From Pseudorhodoferax aquiterrae (lineage in GTDB: Bacteria > Pseudomonadota > Gammaproteobacteria > Burkholderiales > Burkholderiaceae_C), in assembly GCF_014652235.1 (NCBI RefSeq), contig NZ_BMYK01000031.1, positions 1-61,229 of the forward strand: 61,229 nucleotides of DNA, written 5' to 3'. The notes beneath the pieces were generated by a model that made no database searches, was not told the origin of the DNA, and worked only from the letters and a program-made list of their open reading frames with translations. Shown here in pieces: positions 42,506-51,205 of the stretch (position 1 is the first letter of the stretch; each line of letters opens with the position of its first letter). Position numbers and translations under genes: made by a program.

Positions 42506-44707
42506 GTGCCTCCCCTGACAGATCCTCCCATTCCCGCACCCGCCAGGTTGGCGCAGGACGCGTTGGCGGCGTTCGACCGCGTGCTCGCGCGGGCCACCGG
42601 CCTGCGCGCGCGTGCCGGCCAGCGCCAGATGGCCGAATGCGTGGCCCGCACCTTCGCGGCCGGCGAACTGGGCCAGGTCGAGGAGGGCGAGGAGCCTGAA
42701 CGCGCCATCGCCGTGGTCGAGGCCGGCACGGGCGTGGGCAAGTCGCTGGCCTACGCAGCGCCCGCCATCGCGCTGGCGCTGGCGCGCAAGACCCGCGTGC
42801 TGATTTCCACGGCCACCGTGGCGCTGCAGGAACAGCTGGTGCTCAAGGACCTGCCGGCATTGGCGGCGGCCATGGACGAGCCCTTCCGCTTCGCGCTGGC
42901 CAAGGGCCGCGGCCGCTATGTCTGCAAGCTCAAGCTCGCGCGCCTGGCGGGCGAGGAGGGCGGTGGCGAGGACGACCTGTTCGCCGACGAGGGGGGCGAC
43001 GACGGCAACGGCCTGCCGCCCGGCTCGGATGCCGAGCGGCAGGCGCGCCTGCAGTTCTACGGCGCACTGTCCAAGAGCCTGGGCCGCGACTGGGACGGCG
43101 ACCGCGACAACCTGGCCCAGCCGCCCGCGCCCGAGGCCTGGTGGCCGGTGGCGGCCGAGGCCAGTTCCTGCACCGGCAAGCACTGCCCGGCCTTCAACGG
43201 CTGCACCTACTTCGAAAAGCGCCGCGAGCTGGTCGGCGCCCAGGTCATCGTCGTCAACCACGACCTGCTGCTGGCCTCGCTGGGCGGGCGCAATCTGCCG
43301 GCACTGGACAACAGCCTGCTCGTGCTCGACGAAGCCCACCATCTGCCCGCGGTGGCGCTGGAGCGTTTCGCCTGCAGCATGGATCTGGCGGCCACGGCCT
43401 GGATCGAGACCCTGGGCGCGCGCTGCAAGCGCATCGGCGGCCTGATGCTGGTGCCCGAGGCGGCCGACGCGCCGCGCCAGGCCGCCCAGCTGCAGCAGAG
43501 CCTGCACGACCTGCAGCGCCTGGTGCTGGACGTCTACGCGGCCGAGTTCGCGCAGGCCCGCGAGGGCCCGGACGGCAGCCGCGTGCGCGTGCCTGACAGC
43601 CAGCTGCCGCAGGTGCTGGTCGAGCCCCTGGAACTGGTCAGCGCCATGGCCGACAGCTTTATGGCGGCGCTGTCGGGCGTGGCCAAGGCCTTGCGCGCGC
43701 AGATCCGCGACCTGCCCGACGAGGCGCGCCGCCTGTCCGTGCTCTACGCCCAGTTGGGCATGCTCACGCCGCGGCTGGAGCAGGTGCATGCCACAGCCCA
43801 GCTGCTGCTGCAGGAGCCGGTGGATACCGCCGCTCCGGTCGCCAAGTGGTTCAGCCTGCACGGCGGCGGCGTGCGCGGCCCGCGCGTGCGCGCCCATGCC
43901 AGCCACGTGCTGCCGGGCGGCAGCCTGCGCGCCCAGCTGTGGAGCGGCGCGCGCGCCGTGGTCCTGAGTTCGGCCACGCTGCGCGCGGGCGATGCCTTCG
44001 ACTTCTTCCTGCGCGAGGCCGGCCTGGCCGGCGACGAGGCCGTGGCCACGCTGGCCGTCCCCAGCCCCTTCGACTACCCGCGCCAGGGCCGCTTCATCGT
44101 GGCGGAGACGCGCGCCGACCCCAAGGACGCGGCCCGCTTCACGCCCGAGATGGTGGGTCTGCTGCAGGCCGACCTGGCCGAGGTGCGGCGTGGCGCGCTG
44201 GTGCTGTTCACCTCGCGCGAGCAGATGCGCCAGGCCGTGGCCGCGCTGGCGCCGGCGCTGCGCGCGCTGGTGCTGGTGCAGGGCGAGCTGCCGCGCACCG
44301 TGCTGCTGGAGCGCCACCGCGCGGCCGTGGCGGCGGGCGGGCCGTCCATCGTGTTCGGCCTGCAGTCCTTCGGCGAGGGCATGGACCTGCCCGGCGCGCA
44401 GTGCGAGCAGCTGTTCATCACCAAGCTGCCGTTCGCCTCGCCCGACGATCCGGTCGGCGAGACGCGCGCGGCCTGGCTGCGCGCCAACGGCCGCGACGCC
44501 TTCGTCGAACTCGTGTTGCCGGCCACGGCGATGCGGCTGGCGCAATGGGCCGGCCGTGCCATCCGCACCGAGGACGATCAGTGCAGCATCCACTGCTACG
44601 ACCGGCGCCTCGTGTCCACCGCCTTCGGCCGCCGGCTGCTGGCCGCGCTGCCGCCGTTCGCGCGCTGGCGGCGCGATGCGCAGGGGCGCATGCACGCGCT
44701 GGATTGA
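42506..44707 (+). CDS. dinG: DinG-type ATP-dependent DNA helicase
   Basis: This is a roughly 730-residue XPD-like superfamily 2 helicase. Walker A reads AGTGVGKSLAYAAPAI, the DEAH box VLDEAHHLPAV, and later motifs SSATLRAG, ERHRAAVAAGGPSIVFGLQS and QWAGRAIRTEDDQ. Four cysteines for a 4Fe-4S cluster are present (GRYVCKLK, then SCTGKHCPAFNGC). Family members resolve R-loops and D-loops and are often DNA-damage inducible; no clear LexA box is visible here. The start is uncertain: GTG at 42506 is chosen, and a GTG at 42491 is in frame. The frame opens further upstream without family sequence. Confidence 0.87.
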   Translation: MPPLTDPPIPAPARLAQDALAAFDRVLARATGLRARAGQRQMAECVARTFAAGELGQVEEGEEPERAIAVVEAGTGVGKSLAYAAPAIALALARKTRVLISTATVALQEQLVLKDLPALAAAMDEPFRFALAKGRGRYVCKLKLARLAGEEGGGEDDLFADEGGDDGNGLPPGSDAERQARLQFYGALSKSLGRDWDGDRDNLAQPPAPEAWWPVAAEASSCTGKHCPAFNGCTYFEKRRELVGAQVIVVNHDLLLASLGGRNLPALDNSLLVLDEAHHLPAVALERFACSMDLAATAWIETLGARCKRIGGLMLVPEAADAPRQAAQLQQSLHDLQRLVLDVYAAEFAQAREGPDGSRVRVPDSQLPQVLVEPLELVSAMADSFMAALSGVAKALRAQIRDLPDEARRLSVLYAQLGMLTPRLEQVHATAQLLLQEPVDTAAPVAKWFSLHGGGVRGPRVRAHASHVLPGGSLRAQLWSGARAVVLSSATLRAGDAFDFFLREAGLAGDEAVATLAVPSPFDYPRQGRFIVAETRADPKDAARFTPEMVGLLQADLAEVRRGALVLFTSREQMRQAVAALAPALRALVLVQGELPRTVLLERHRAAVAAGGPSIVFGLQSFGEGMDLPGAQCEQLFITKLPFASPDDPVGETRAAWLRANGRDAFVELVLPATAMRLAQWAGRAIRTEDDQCSIHCYDRRLVSTAFGRRLLAALPPFARWRRDAQGRMHALD

Positions 44708-44786
44708 GCGCCGCGCCGGGCCGCCCCAAGCAAGCTCGCTCCCGCCTGGCGGGACAGGCCGTAGGCCGAAGGGTGCCCCAGTGACT

Positions 44787-45410
44787 TCAGGCGCCGCGCC
44801 GCGCGAACAGCAGCAGACCACCCATCAGCGCGAACAGGCTGCCGCAGACGCGGTTGATCCAGCGCGCCGGGCCGCTGCGCACCAGCCAGGGCGCGAGCCG
44901 GGCCACGCCGAGCGCGCAGGCCGTCAACACGCCGAACTCCAGCGCCATGAAGCTCAGTGCCAGCAGCGCGAACTGCGGCAGCATGGGCGCGGCCGGGTCC
45001 AGGAACTGCGGGAAGAAGGCTGCGAAGAACAGCACGGCCTTGGGATTGCTGGCGCCGACCAGAAAGCCCTGCAGATAGAACGAGCGGCGCGACGGGAGTG
45101 CGGCGGCGTCGACCTGCAGTGCGGGCGCCGGACTGCGCAGCGTCTTGATGCCCAGCCAGACCAGGTAGGCCGCGCCCAACGTCTTGGCGACCGTGAAGGC
45201 CGTCTCCGAGGAGGCCAGCAGCGCGCCCAGGCCCATGGCCGACAGCAGCATCACGCACAGCACGGCCGTCACCGACCCGGCCACGCTGGTCATCGCTGCA
45301 CGCGGACCGTGGTGCAGCGCGCGCGTCATGCACATGAGCATGGTGGGACCAGGCGTCACGACCAGCAGCAGCACGGCGGCCAGGTAGAGCAGGTAGGTGG
45401 AGAGGGTCAT
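44787..45410 (-). CDS. LysE/RhtB family amino-acid exporter
   Basis: This is a 207-residue protein with five to six membrane segments. The N-terminal block LAAVLLLVVTPGPTMLMCMT is the LysE/RhtB signature (TPGP), followed by GHRAGLLASV-like MTSVAGSVTAVLCVMLLSAM, AAYLVWLGIKTLRS and FLVGASNPKAVLFFAAFFPQF. The family exports amino acids such as homoserine, threonine or lysine. It lies on the minus strand, 11 nt downstream of the flavodoxin-like gene, so they may share a transcript. The 79-bp gap to the DinG gene holds a GC-rich repeat-like stretch but no gene. Confidence 0.87.
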   Translation of the reverse strand: MTLSTYLLYLAAVLLLVVTPGPTMLMCMTRALHHGPRAAMTSVAGSVTAVLCVMLLSAMGLGALLASSETAFTVAKTLGAAYLVWLGIKTLRSPAPALQVDAAALPSRRSFYLQGFLVGASNPKAVLFFAAFFPQFLDPAAPMLPQFALLALSFMALEFGVLTACALGVARLAPWLVRSGPARWINRVCGSLFALMGGLLLFARRGA

Positions 45411-45421
45411 GGTTGGGCGTC

Positions 45422-45877
45422 TCAGGACAGAGCTTGCGCCAGCCAGGCGCGGCACCACTGGACGCCGGCGGTCTCGGCATCCTCGGCGCCACTGGCGTCG
45501 TGCGTGAAGACCTCGCCGATGCGCTTGGCACCCAGGTCCTGCAGCGCGGCATCGAACTTCAGCCCGCCTTCGACGAAGGTGGCGGCATGGGCGCCCGCGT
45601 CGCCGAGCGCGATGAGGCCGTAGCGCACCGAACCCAGGTAGCGCGGCTCGTTCAGCAGCGAGGCGTACAGCGCCTGGGCGTTGTCGGGCAGGTCGCCCGC
45701 GCCGGTGGTGGAGGTGCAGACCAGGAACAGCGCGTCCTCGTCGAACACGCCGATGTCCAGCCCGTCCATGGGCAGCACGGCGATGTCGGCCACCAGGTCG
45801 GTACAGGACAGTTCGATGGCCTGGGCCACGGACAAGGCGTTGCCGGTCACGGTGCCGACGAGGATCTTCAATTGCAT
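45422..45877 (-). CDS. Flavodoxin-domain protein
   Basis: This is a 151-residue flavodoxin-like protein. The start MQLKILVGTVTGNALSVAQA is a variant FMN phosphate loop (G-T-V-T-G-N), followed by LFLVCTSTTGAGDLPDNAQA, the second FMN loop, and YGLIALGDAGAHAATFVEG, the third. This is the MioC/short-chain flavodoxin type, and FMN binding is expected. The start at 45877 is chosen because the first beta-strand begins there; the frame continues 7 codons upstream to a GTG. It is between an HPP-CBS membrane gene and LysE. Partner enzymes are unknown. Confidence 0.85.
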   Translation of the reverse strand: MQLKILVGTVTGNALSVAQAIELSCTDLVADIAVLPMDGLDIGVFDEDALFLVCTSTTGAGDLPDNAQALYASLLNEPRYLGSVRYGLIALGDAGAHAATFVEGGLKFDAALQDLGAKRIGEVFTHDASGAEDAETAGVQWCRAWLAQALS

Positions 45878-45904
45878 GCGCGAAGCATAGCCGCGCACAG
45901 CGGC

Positions 45905-47125
45905 TCAGCCGACCCGCACGGTGCGGTGCAGCGCGCGGATCAGGTCCGACTGCGTGATCACGCCTACCACGCGCCGCTCTTCGTCCAGCACCGGAATGTG
46001 GTGGTGGCCGGCCTCGGAGAACAGCGGCAGCAGCTCGCTGATGTAGCGGTCGGCGCTGGCGATGCGCACCTGGCGCGTCATGATCTGGCCCACCACGTGC
46101 GGCTTGTCGTCGTGCGTGAGGCCGCTGGCGCGGATCAGGCTGCGCAGCCGCGCGCCCAGGCCCTCGATGGACGTGAAGTCCGCATGCTTCATGAAGTCGG
46201 CCACGGTCACGATGCCGACGATGCGCTGGGCCCGGTCGACCACGGGCAAGGCCTTGATGCGGCGTTCGCGCATGAGGCGCCAGGCCTCGTCCAGCGTGCA
46301 GCCGAAGGGCACGGTCAGCGGCGGCGTGGACATCACGTCGCGGCAGCGCAGCTCGCCGAACTTGCGCTCGTAAGCCGCGGCCTCGGCGAACTGCAGCAGT
46401 TGCTCCAGGTCCTGCCGGCTGATGTCCAGCACCTGGTCGTAGTGGGCCAGCGCGGCGTCCAGATCGGCCGCCGAGAAGCGGGCCGGCGCAGCCGTGGCGG
46501 CCGCCGGACGCGGGGGCACGGTGTGCGGGTAGGCCCGCCCCGTCAGCCGGTTGTAGGCCACGCCGACCAGCACGATGACCAGCGTGTCCATGAGCACGGG
46601 CGACAGCGCGAAGCCGGGTTCCACGCCCGACAGCGCCGCGAGCAAGGCCGTGGCACCACCGGGCGGATGCAGGCAGCGCAAGGCGAACATGGCGGCGATG
46701 GCCAGGCCCACGGCCAGCGGCGCGGCCAGGCCCAGGTCGCCGGCGTAGCGCGCGCACAGTGCGCCGACCAGGGCCGACACGGTGTTGCCCGCCACGGCCG
46801 ACCAGGGCTGGGCCAGCGGGCTGGCCGGCACCGCGAACACCAGCACGGCCGTGGCGCCCATGGGCGCGATCAGCCCCAGCGCGGGCAGGCCCGGCGCCAG
46901 CGCATGCGCGACCAGCGAGGCGACGAGGATCCCTACGGCGCTGCCGAGCGCGGCGCGGCCGATCTCGCGCGAACTCACGCGGCCGCCAGCCACCAGGCCG
47001 GTGGTCCACAAGCCGTGGGCCAGCGCTTTCAGGCGCGCGAGGAGCGGGGAGGAATTCAAACGCGATGGCGACGCGGGCGGCGCATCCGGAAAACCCGCAA
47101 CTCTATCATGGCGTGATGTTTTCAA
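45905..47125 (-). CDS. HPP family membrane protein with paired CBS domains
   Basis: This is a 406-residue protein. Its first 190 residues are an HPP membrane domain with four helices and the family-naming motif CLHPPGGATALLAAL. Two CBS domains follow (MSTPPLTVPFGCTLDEAWRL; MTRQVRIASADRYISELLPL), which usually bind adenosine nucleotides and gate the attached protein. Some HPP proteins have been linked to nitrite transport; that is not shown here. A TTG at 47125 overlaps the TGA stop of the DUF488 gene (TTGA), and no nearby ATG fits, so a coupled TTG start is inferred. The first 40 residues are charged and cytoplasmic. Confidence 0.82.
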   Translation of the reverse strand: MKTSRHDRVAGFPDAPPASPSRLNSSPLLARLKALAHGLWTTGLVAGGRVSSREIGRAALGSAVGILVASLVAHALAPGLPALGLIAPMGATAVLVFAVPASPLAQPWSAVAGNTVSALVGALCARYAGDLGLAAPLAVGLAIAAMFALRCLHPPGGATALLAALSGVEPGFALSPVLMDTLVIVLVGVAYNRLTGRAYPHTVPPRPAAATAAPARFSAADLDAALAHYDQVLDISRQDLEQLLQFAEAAAYERKFGELRCRDVMSTPPLTVPFGCTLDEAWRLMRERRIKALPVVDRAQRIVGIVTVADFMKHADFTSIEGLGARLRSLIRASGLTHDDKPHVVGQIMTRQVRIASADRYISELLPLFSEAGHHHIPVLDEERRVVGVITQSDLIRALHRTVRVG

Positions 47126-47517
47126 GCGATGGCGGCGCCGCGCGCGGCGAGCAGTTCGCGCAGCAGCGAGCGGTGGCAGCGTTCCTCGTGTTCGCAGTAG
47201 CAGCCCACCGACAGGTTGGCGCCATGCGACAGCGCGGCCAGCAGGTCCAGGTTGCGGCTGGCCTCGGGGGTGTTCATCTCGCGCAGGTACTGCTTGCGAA
47301 AGCCGGCCCAGGCCTTGGCGTCGCCGGATGCCTGGGCCGCCTGGCCCAGGGCCATGGTCTCGGCGCTGGGCGCGAGGTTGGGGTACCAGCAGTCGTACCA
47401 GTTCTGTGTGGCGAACTCGGCCTTGGGCACGCCGCGCGGCGGACGGCGGACCGTGCCGATGCGCAGGCCTTCGTCGGCCGCGCGTGGCGAACCGAGGCGA
47501 ACGATGCGGATGCTCAT
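47122..47517 (-). CDS. DUF488 domain protein
   Basis: This is a 131-residue protein of the DUF488 family. It starts MSIRIVRLGSPRAADEGLRI, contains GTVRRPPRGVPKAEFATQNWYD and WYPNLAPSAETM, and ends with the conserved cysteine motif LSVGCYCEHEERCHRSLLRE. The family may bind nucleic acid or metal and its function is unestablished. It overlaps the start of the HPP-CBS gene by 4 nt and forms an operon with it. It begins about 57 nt before the tRNA-Pro gene on the opposite strand. Confidence 0.85.
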   Translation of the reverse strand: MSIRIVRLGSPRAADEGLRIGTVRRPPRGVPKAEFATQNWYDCWYPNLAPSAETMALGQAAQASGDAKAWAGFRKQYLREMNTPEASRNLDLLAALSHGANLSVGCYCEHEERCHRSLLRELLAARGAAIA

Positions 47518-47573
47518 GTTGTTTGTCTCCTGCGGCAAAAACGGCCCGGTGCCGAGGTTAGAATGCCGCCCTT

Positions 47574-47650
<77 letters not shown>

Positions 47651-47662
47651 TCCAAGACGGCC

Positions 47663-47697
47663 AAGGGCGTCCGGCAGAGCTGCTGGACGCCCTTTGT
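47663..47697 (+). terminator. Rho-independent terminator of tRNA-Pro
   Basis: A 10-bp stem AAGGGCGTCC (47663-47672) and GGACGCCCTT (47685-47694) with a loop that can pair further (GCAG/CTGC) is followed by TTTGT. It lies 12 nt downstream of the tRNA and ends 14 nt before the stop codon of the convergent methyltransferase gene. Confidence 0.8.
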
Positions 47698-47710
47698 CAT
47701 TGGCGCCGCT

Positions 47711-48469
47711 TCAGCCCGGCTTGCGCGCCGTGTACTCGGAGAACACCCCGAGCTCCGTGTGCCGCTGCACCTGCTCGAAGCCGGCCTCGCGCAGCGCGGC
47801 CAGTACCGAGGCCGGCGGGATGCAGGCATCGATGGTGTCCCAGTAGTAGCGCCACAGTTCGGCGGTGTCGCGCCGGCGACCGACAACGCGCGCGACCAGC
47901 GGCACGAAGGCGCGCATGTAGGCCCGCAGCAGCGCACGGCCCACGCGGTGTTCGGGCCGTGTGATCTCCAGCACCAGCAGCCGCCCGCCCGGGCGCAGCA
48001 CGCGGTGGAACTCGGCGAAGGCCGCGTGCACGTCGGCGATGTGGCGCAGCGCATAGCCCATGCTCAGGAAGTCGTGGCTGGCATCGGGCCGGGGCAGGGC
48101 CTCGGCGCGGCCCTGCAGCAGTTCCACCTGGGGCAGGCGCACCTCGCCCATCATGCCGGGGCTGGGGTCCACGCCGACCAGGCGGCCCTCCAGGCCGATC
48201 AAGCGCAGCGCCTCGCGCGCGACCAGGCCGGTACCGATGCCCACGTCCAGCACCTGCGCGCCGCTGCCCAGGCCGGCACGCTGCAAGGCCGTGCGCCGGT
48301 ACCAGGGGCCGGTGCCCAGTGCCAGCAGGCGTTCGATGCGGTCGTAGTCGGACGCGGTGGCGTCGAAGATGCGGCGCAGATAGCGGTCGCGTTCGGACTC
48401 GTCTGCGTAATACGCACGCAAGGGTGCGTGCGGCGCCAACGCGGAAGGCGCCTGTCCTGTGTGATGCAT
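47711..48469 (-). CDS. Class I SAM-dependent methyltransferase (UbiE-like)
   Basis: This is a 252-residue protein with a Rossmann-type SAM site: VLDVGIGTGLVAREALRLIG, GVDPSPGMMGE, a ubiquinone-methylase-like LPRPDASHDFLSMGYALRHI and EFHRVLRPGGRLLVLEITRP. This fits the UbiE/COQ5 family, though it is not obviously the housekeeping ubiE. Start 48469 (MHHTGQAP) is chosen over longer upstream openings, which lack family sequence. It diverges from the first gene of the pigment cluster (48765) and may belong to it, for example for ring or chain methylation; that link is positional only. Confidence 0.83.
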   Translation of the reverse strand: MHHTGQAPSALAPHAPLRAYYADESERDRYLRRIFDATASDYDRIERLLALGTGPWYRRTALQRAGLGSGAQVLDVGIGTGLVAREALRLIGLEGRLVGVDPSPGMMGEVRLPQVELLQGRAEALPRPDASHDFLSMGYALRHIADVHAAFAEFHRVLRPGGRLLVLEITRPEHRVGRALLRAYMRAFVPLVARVVGRRRDTAELWRYYWDTIDACIPPASVLAALREAGFEQVQRHTELGVFSEYTARKPG

Positions 48470-48764
48470 CGCGCCATTATTCCCAGGAGCGGCAGCGCAG
48501 GGGGTGACGTTTGGTAGCAGACCGGCCGCGCCGGGCCCCCGAAGGCACCGCGAAAAACCGTGGAGAATCACGCGCTTCGGGCCGGGAGCCCACCGTCCCT
48601 CCGGAGACTCGCATTGACCCATCCCAACAAACGACGCACCGACGCCATGCCCGGCGTGCGGTGGATCCTGGCCGCCCCATCCGCGTGGGTGGCGGGAAGG
48701 GGCTGAGCTGGCCAGTGTCGAGAATTCTCCGGGCGTCGCTGTGGCCGCAGGCGGGCGGGGCGGC
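48470..48764. other. Divergent promoter region of the polyene cluster
   Basis: This is 295 bp without a supported gene, between the methyltransferase and the acyltransferase. TTGACC (near 48613) could be a -35 element for the plus-strand operon. The stretch 48540-48580 is locally less GC-rich. No operator with clear symmetry was found. Confidence 0.4.
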
Positions 48765-49496
48765 ATGAGCATGCTGCGCCGGCTCTGGCAATGCACGCTG
48801 TTCTACCTGCTGCTCGCGCACCTGGGCGCCATGTCGCTGACATGGAACCTGGTGTGCATGCTGCTCTATCCGCTGCTGCCGCGCGCGCAGGGCACGGTGG
48901 TCGGCCGCGCGGCGATCTCCTCGGTCTACCGCGGCTTCTGGACCTGCGCGCAGTGGCTGGGCCTCATGCGCATCGACTACCGGGCGCTGGACGCGCTGTC
49001 GCGCGACGAGGGTCTGATCATCGCGGCCAACCACCCCTGCATGCTGGACGCGCTGCTGATCGTCGCACGCGTGCCACGCGGCATCTGCATCATGCGCGCC
49101 AGTCTCATGCGCAACCCCTTCCTCGGCGCCGGCGCCCGCATGGCGCGCTACATCCGCAACGATCCGCCGCGCGGCATGATCCGCAGCGCGGTGGAGAACC
49201 TGCGTGCCGGCGGCCAGCTCGTGCTGTTCCCCGAGGGCACGCGCACGGTGGCCCCGCCGATCAACCCGTTCCGCCCCGGCATCACGCTGATGGCGCACAT
49301 GGCGCAGGTGCCGATCCAGACCGTGTTCATCGAGACCGATACCGACTACCTGCGCAAGGGCTGGCCGATCTGGCGTGCGCCGCAGTTCCCGATGGGCTTC
49401 AGGGTGCGGCTCGGCGAGCGCTTCGCACCCGAGGCCGACCATGCCGGGCTGCTCCAGCGGCTGGAACACTACTTCGCCGAAGAACTGCGCCCATGA
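48765..49496 (+). CDS. Lysophospholipid-type acyltransferase (PlsC-like)
   Basis: This is a 243-residue membrane acyltransferase of the 1-acyl-glycerol-phosphate class. A hydrophobic N-terminus (LFYLLLAHLGAMSLTWNLVC) is followed by the catalytic AANHPCMLDALLIVARV (H-x4-D) and FPEGTRT (substrate site), then a IPFRPGITLMAHMAQ-like region (INPFRPGITLMAHMAQVPI). It is the first gene of the plus-strand operon: its stop overlaps the next ATG by 4 nt (ATGA). In aryl polyene clusters such acyltransferases place the polyene on a lipid. Confidence 0.85.
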   Translation: MSMLRRLWQCTLFYLLLAHLGAMSLTWNLVCMLLYPLLPRAQGTVVGRAAISSVYRGFWTCAQWLGLMRIDYRALDALSRDEGLIIAANHPCMLDALLIVARVPRGICIMRASLMRNPFLGAGARMARYIRNDPPRGMIRSAVENLRAGGQLVLFPEGTRTVAPPINPFRPGITLMAHMAQVPIQTVFIETDTDYLRKGWPIWRAPQFPMGFRVRLGERFAPEADHAGLLQRLEHYFAEELRP

Positions 49497-50269
49497 CAAC
49501 GCCATCGCGCACCCATGTGCTGCTGATCCCCAGCTACAACACCGGCCCCAAGGTCTACGAGACCGTGGCCGCCGCGCGCGCGCAGTGGAACCCGGTCTGG
49601 GTCGTGACCGACGGCAGCACGGACGGCACGCCGGCCGGCCTGCAGGCCATGGCCGCGCAGGACCCGGGCCTCGTGGTCATCGCGCTGCCGGCCAACGTGG
49701 GCAAGGGCGCGGCGCTGCTGCACGGGCTGGAGCGCGCGCAGGCGGCCGGCTTCACGCATGCGCTGACCATGGATTCGGACGGCCAGCACCCGGCCGCGCT
49801 GATCCCGGCCTTCATGCAGGCCTCGCTCGCGCGGCCCGAGACCATGGTGCTGGGCCGGCCCGTGTTCGACGCCTCGGCACCGCTGCTGCGCGTGCGCGGC
49901 CGGCGCGTGTCGAACTGGTGGACCAACCTGGAGACGCTGGGCGCCGGCATCGCCGACTCGCTGTACGGCTTTCGCGTCTACCCGATCGCCGAGCTCGTGG
50001 CCCTGATGCGGCGCCAGCCCTGGATGCGCCGTTTCGACTTCGACACCGAGGCCGTCGTGCGCCTGGCCTGGCGTGGCGTCAAGCCCGTCAACCTGGACGC
50101 GCCCGTCAAGTACCTGACGGCCGAGGAGGGCGGCGTCTCGCACTTCCGCTACGGCCGCGACAACGCCTTGCTGAGCTGGATGCACTTTCGGCTCATGCTC
50201 GAGTTCGTGCTGCGCCTGCCGCTCCTGGCCTGGCGCCGTGCCACGCGGCGCCCGCCGTTCCAAGCCTGA
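49493..50269 (+). CDS. Glycosyltransferase family 2
   Basis: This is a 258-residue GT-A fold enzyme. LLIPSYNTGPKVYETVAAAR and VTDGSTDGTPAGLQAMA are the nucleotide-sugar site, and TMDSDGQHP gives the metal-binding DxD. The acceptor part includes SNWWTNLETLGAGIADSLYG and RFDFDTEAVVRLAWRG. Similar enzymes are found in aryl polyene clusters. It overlaps the genes on both sides (ATGA upstream; TGATG downstream), showing strong translational coupling. The product could be a glycosylated polyene lipid or a glycolipid anchor; this is inferred. Confidence 0.85.
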   Translation: MTTPSRTHVLLIPSYNTGPKVYETVAAARAQWNPVWVVTDGSTDGTPAGLQAMAAQDPGLVVIALPANVGKGAALLHGLERAQAAGFTHALTMDSDGQHPAALIPAFMQASLARPETMVLGRPVFDASAPLLRVRGRRVSNWWTNLETLGAGIADSLYGFRVYPIAELVALMRRQPWMRRFDFDTEAVVRLAWRGVKPVNLDAPVKYLTAEEGGVSHFRYGRDNALLSWMHFRLMLEFVLRLPLLAWRRATRRPPFQA

Positions 50270-50946
50270 TGCACGGCCCCACGCGCCCCGGCTGGCGGGC
50301 CGAGCTCTGGTCCCGCGCGCGCGAGCTGTTCTGGCTCAAGCTGCTCGGCACCGCGCTGTGGACCACGGCCTTTTTCGTGGGCTATTTCGCGCTGCTGCGC
50401 AATCCGGTGCACCCGGTCACCGTGATGCCGCTGACCTGGGTCGACGCGCTGGTGCCGTTCCAGCCCCTCATGCTGTGGCCCTACCTGTCGCTGTGGTTCT
50501 ACATCGGCATCGCGCCCGGGCTGCAGCGCGGCTTCGCGCAGCTGCTGGTCTACGGGCTGTGGACCGTGGTGCTCATGGGCGGCGGCCTGCTCATCTTCTA
50601 CTTCTGGCCGACCGCGGTGCCGCCGCTGACGCTGGATCGCAGCGGCCACCCGGGCTTTGCGCTGCTCGAAGGCGTGGACGCCGCCGGCAACGCCAGCCCG
50701 TCCATGCACGTGGCCTCGGCCGTGTTCACGGGCATCCGGCTGCACGCCGTGCTGCGCGAGACCGGTGCGCCGCTTGCGCTGCGACTGGCCAACGGGGTCT
50801 GGGCGCTGCTCATCGCCTGGTCGACCATGGCCGTGCGCCAGCACGTGGCGCTGGACGTGCTGGGCGGCGCAGCCCTGGGGCTGGCGGTCGCGCTGGCCTC
50901 GCTGCGCTGGCGCCCGAGGCCGGGCTATCATGCGCCCCGCCCGTAG
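50269..50946 (+). CDS. PAP2-superfamily membrane phosphatase
   Basis: This is a 225-residue protein with five to six membrane helices. The phosphatase core is GNASPSMHVASAVF (PSxH-type motif 2) and STMAVRQHVALDVLGGAALG (SR/His...H...D motif 3). The ATG lies in TGATG, sharing one base with the glycosyltransferase stop. PAP2 enzymes remove phosphate from lipid phosphates. Their presence inside a polyene cluster is less common and suggests lipid-phosphate processing, for example after the acyltransferase. It ends 13 nt before the ACP start. Confidence 0.83.
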   Translation: MHGPTRPGWRAELWSRARELFWLKLLGTALWTTAFFVGYFALLRNPVHPVTVMPLTWVDALVPFQPLMLWPYLSLWFYIGIAPGLQRGFAQLLVYGLWTVVLMGGGLLIFYFWPTAVPPLTLDRSGHPGFALLEGVDAAGNASPSMHVASAVFTGIRLHAVLRETGAPLALRLANGVWALLIAWSTMAVRQHVALDVLGGAALGLAVALASLRWRPRPGYHAPRP

Positions 50947-50959
50947 AACACCGTCCACC

Positions 50960-51205
50960 ATGAGTTCCCTGCCCGCTCTCCAGGAGCTGATCCACAGCAA
51001 GTTCGGCATCGACGCCGCCACCCTGACGCCCGAAACCTCGATGCGCGAGTCGGGCTTCGATTCGCTGGCCCTGGTCGAGTTCGTGTTCGCGGTGGAGGAC
51101 CAGTTCCACATCTCCGTGCCGGACGACAACACCAGCATCGACACCCTGGCCGAATTCGCGGCCCTGGTCGACCAGCTCGTCGCCGCCAAGCAGGCCGCCG
51201 CGTGA
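50960..51205 (+). CDS. Acyl carrier protein
   Basis: This is an 81-residue acyl carrier protein with the phosphopantetheine serine in GFDSLALVEF (Ser35). Length and the acidic surface (EDQFHISVPDDNTSIDTLAE) are normal. It lies between the PAP2 gene and a ketosynthase, and its stop overlaps the ketosynthase GTG by 4 nt (GTGA). It probably carries the polyene chain during extension; a second ACP, usual in these clusters, is not seen in the window. Confidence 0.92.
   Translation: MSSLPALQELIHSKFGIDAATLTPETSMRESGFDSLALVEFVFAVEDQFHISVPDDNTSIDTLAEFAALVDQLVAAKQAAA

Noticed and set aside
44708-44786. Small gene or terminator between dinG and lysE
   Set aside because: GC-rich stretch without start, ribosome site or hairpin plus T tract; it looks like intergenic repeat sequence.
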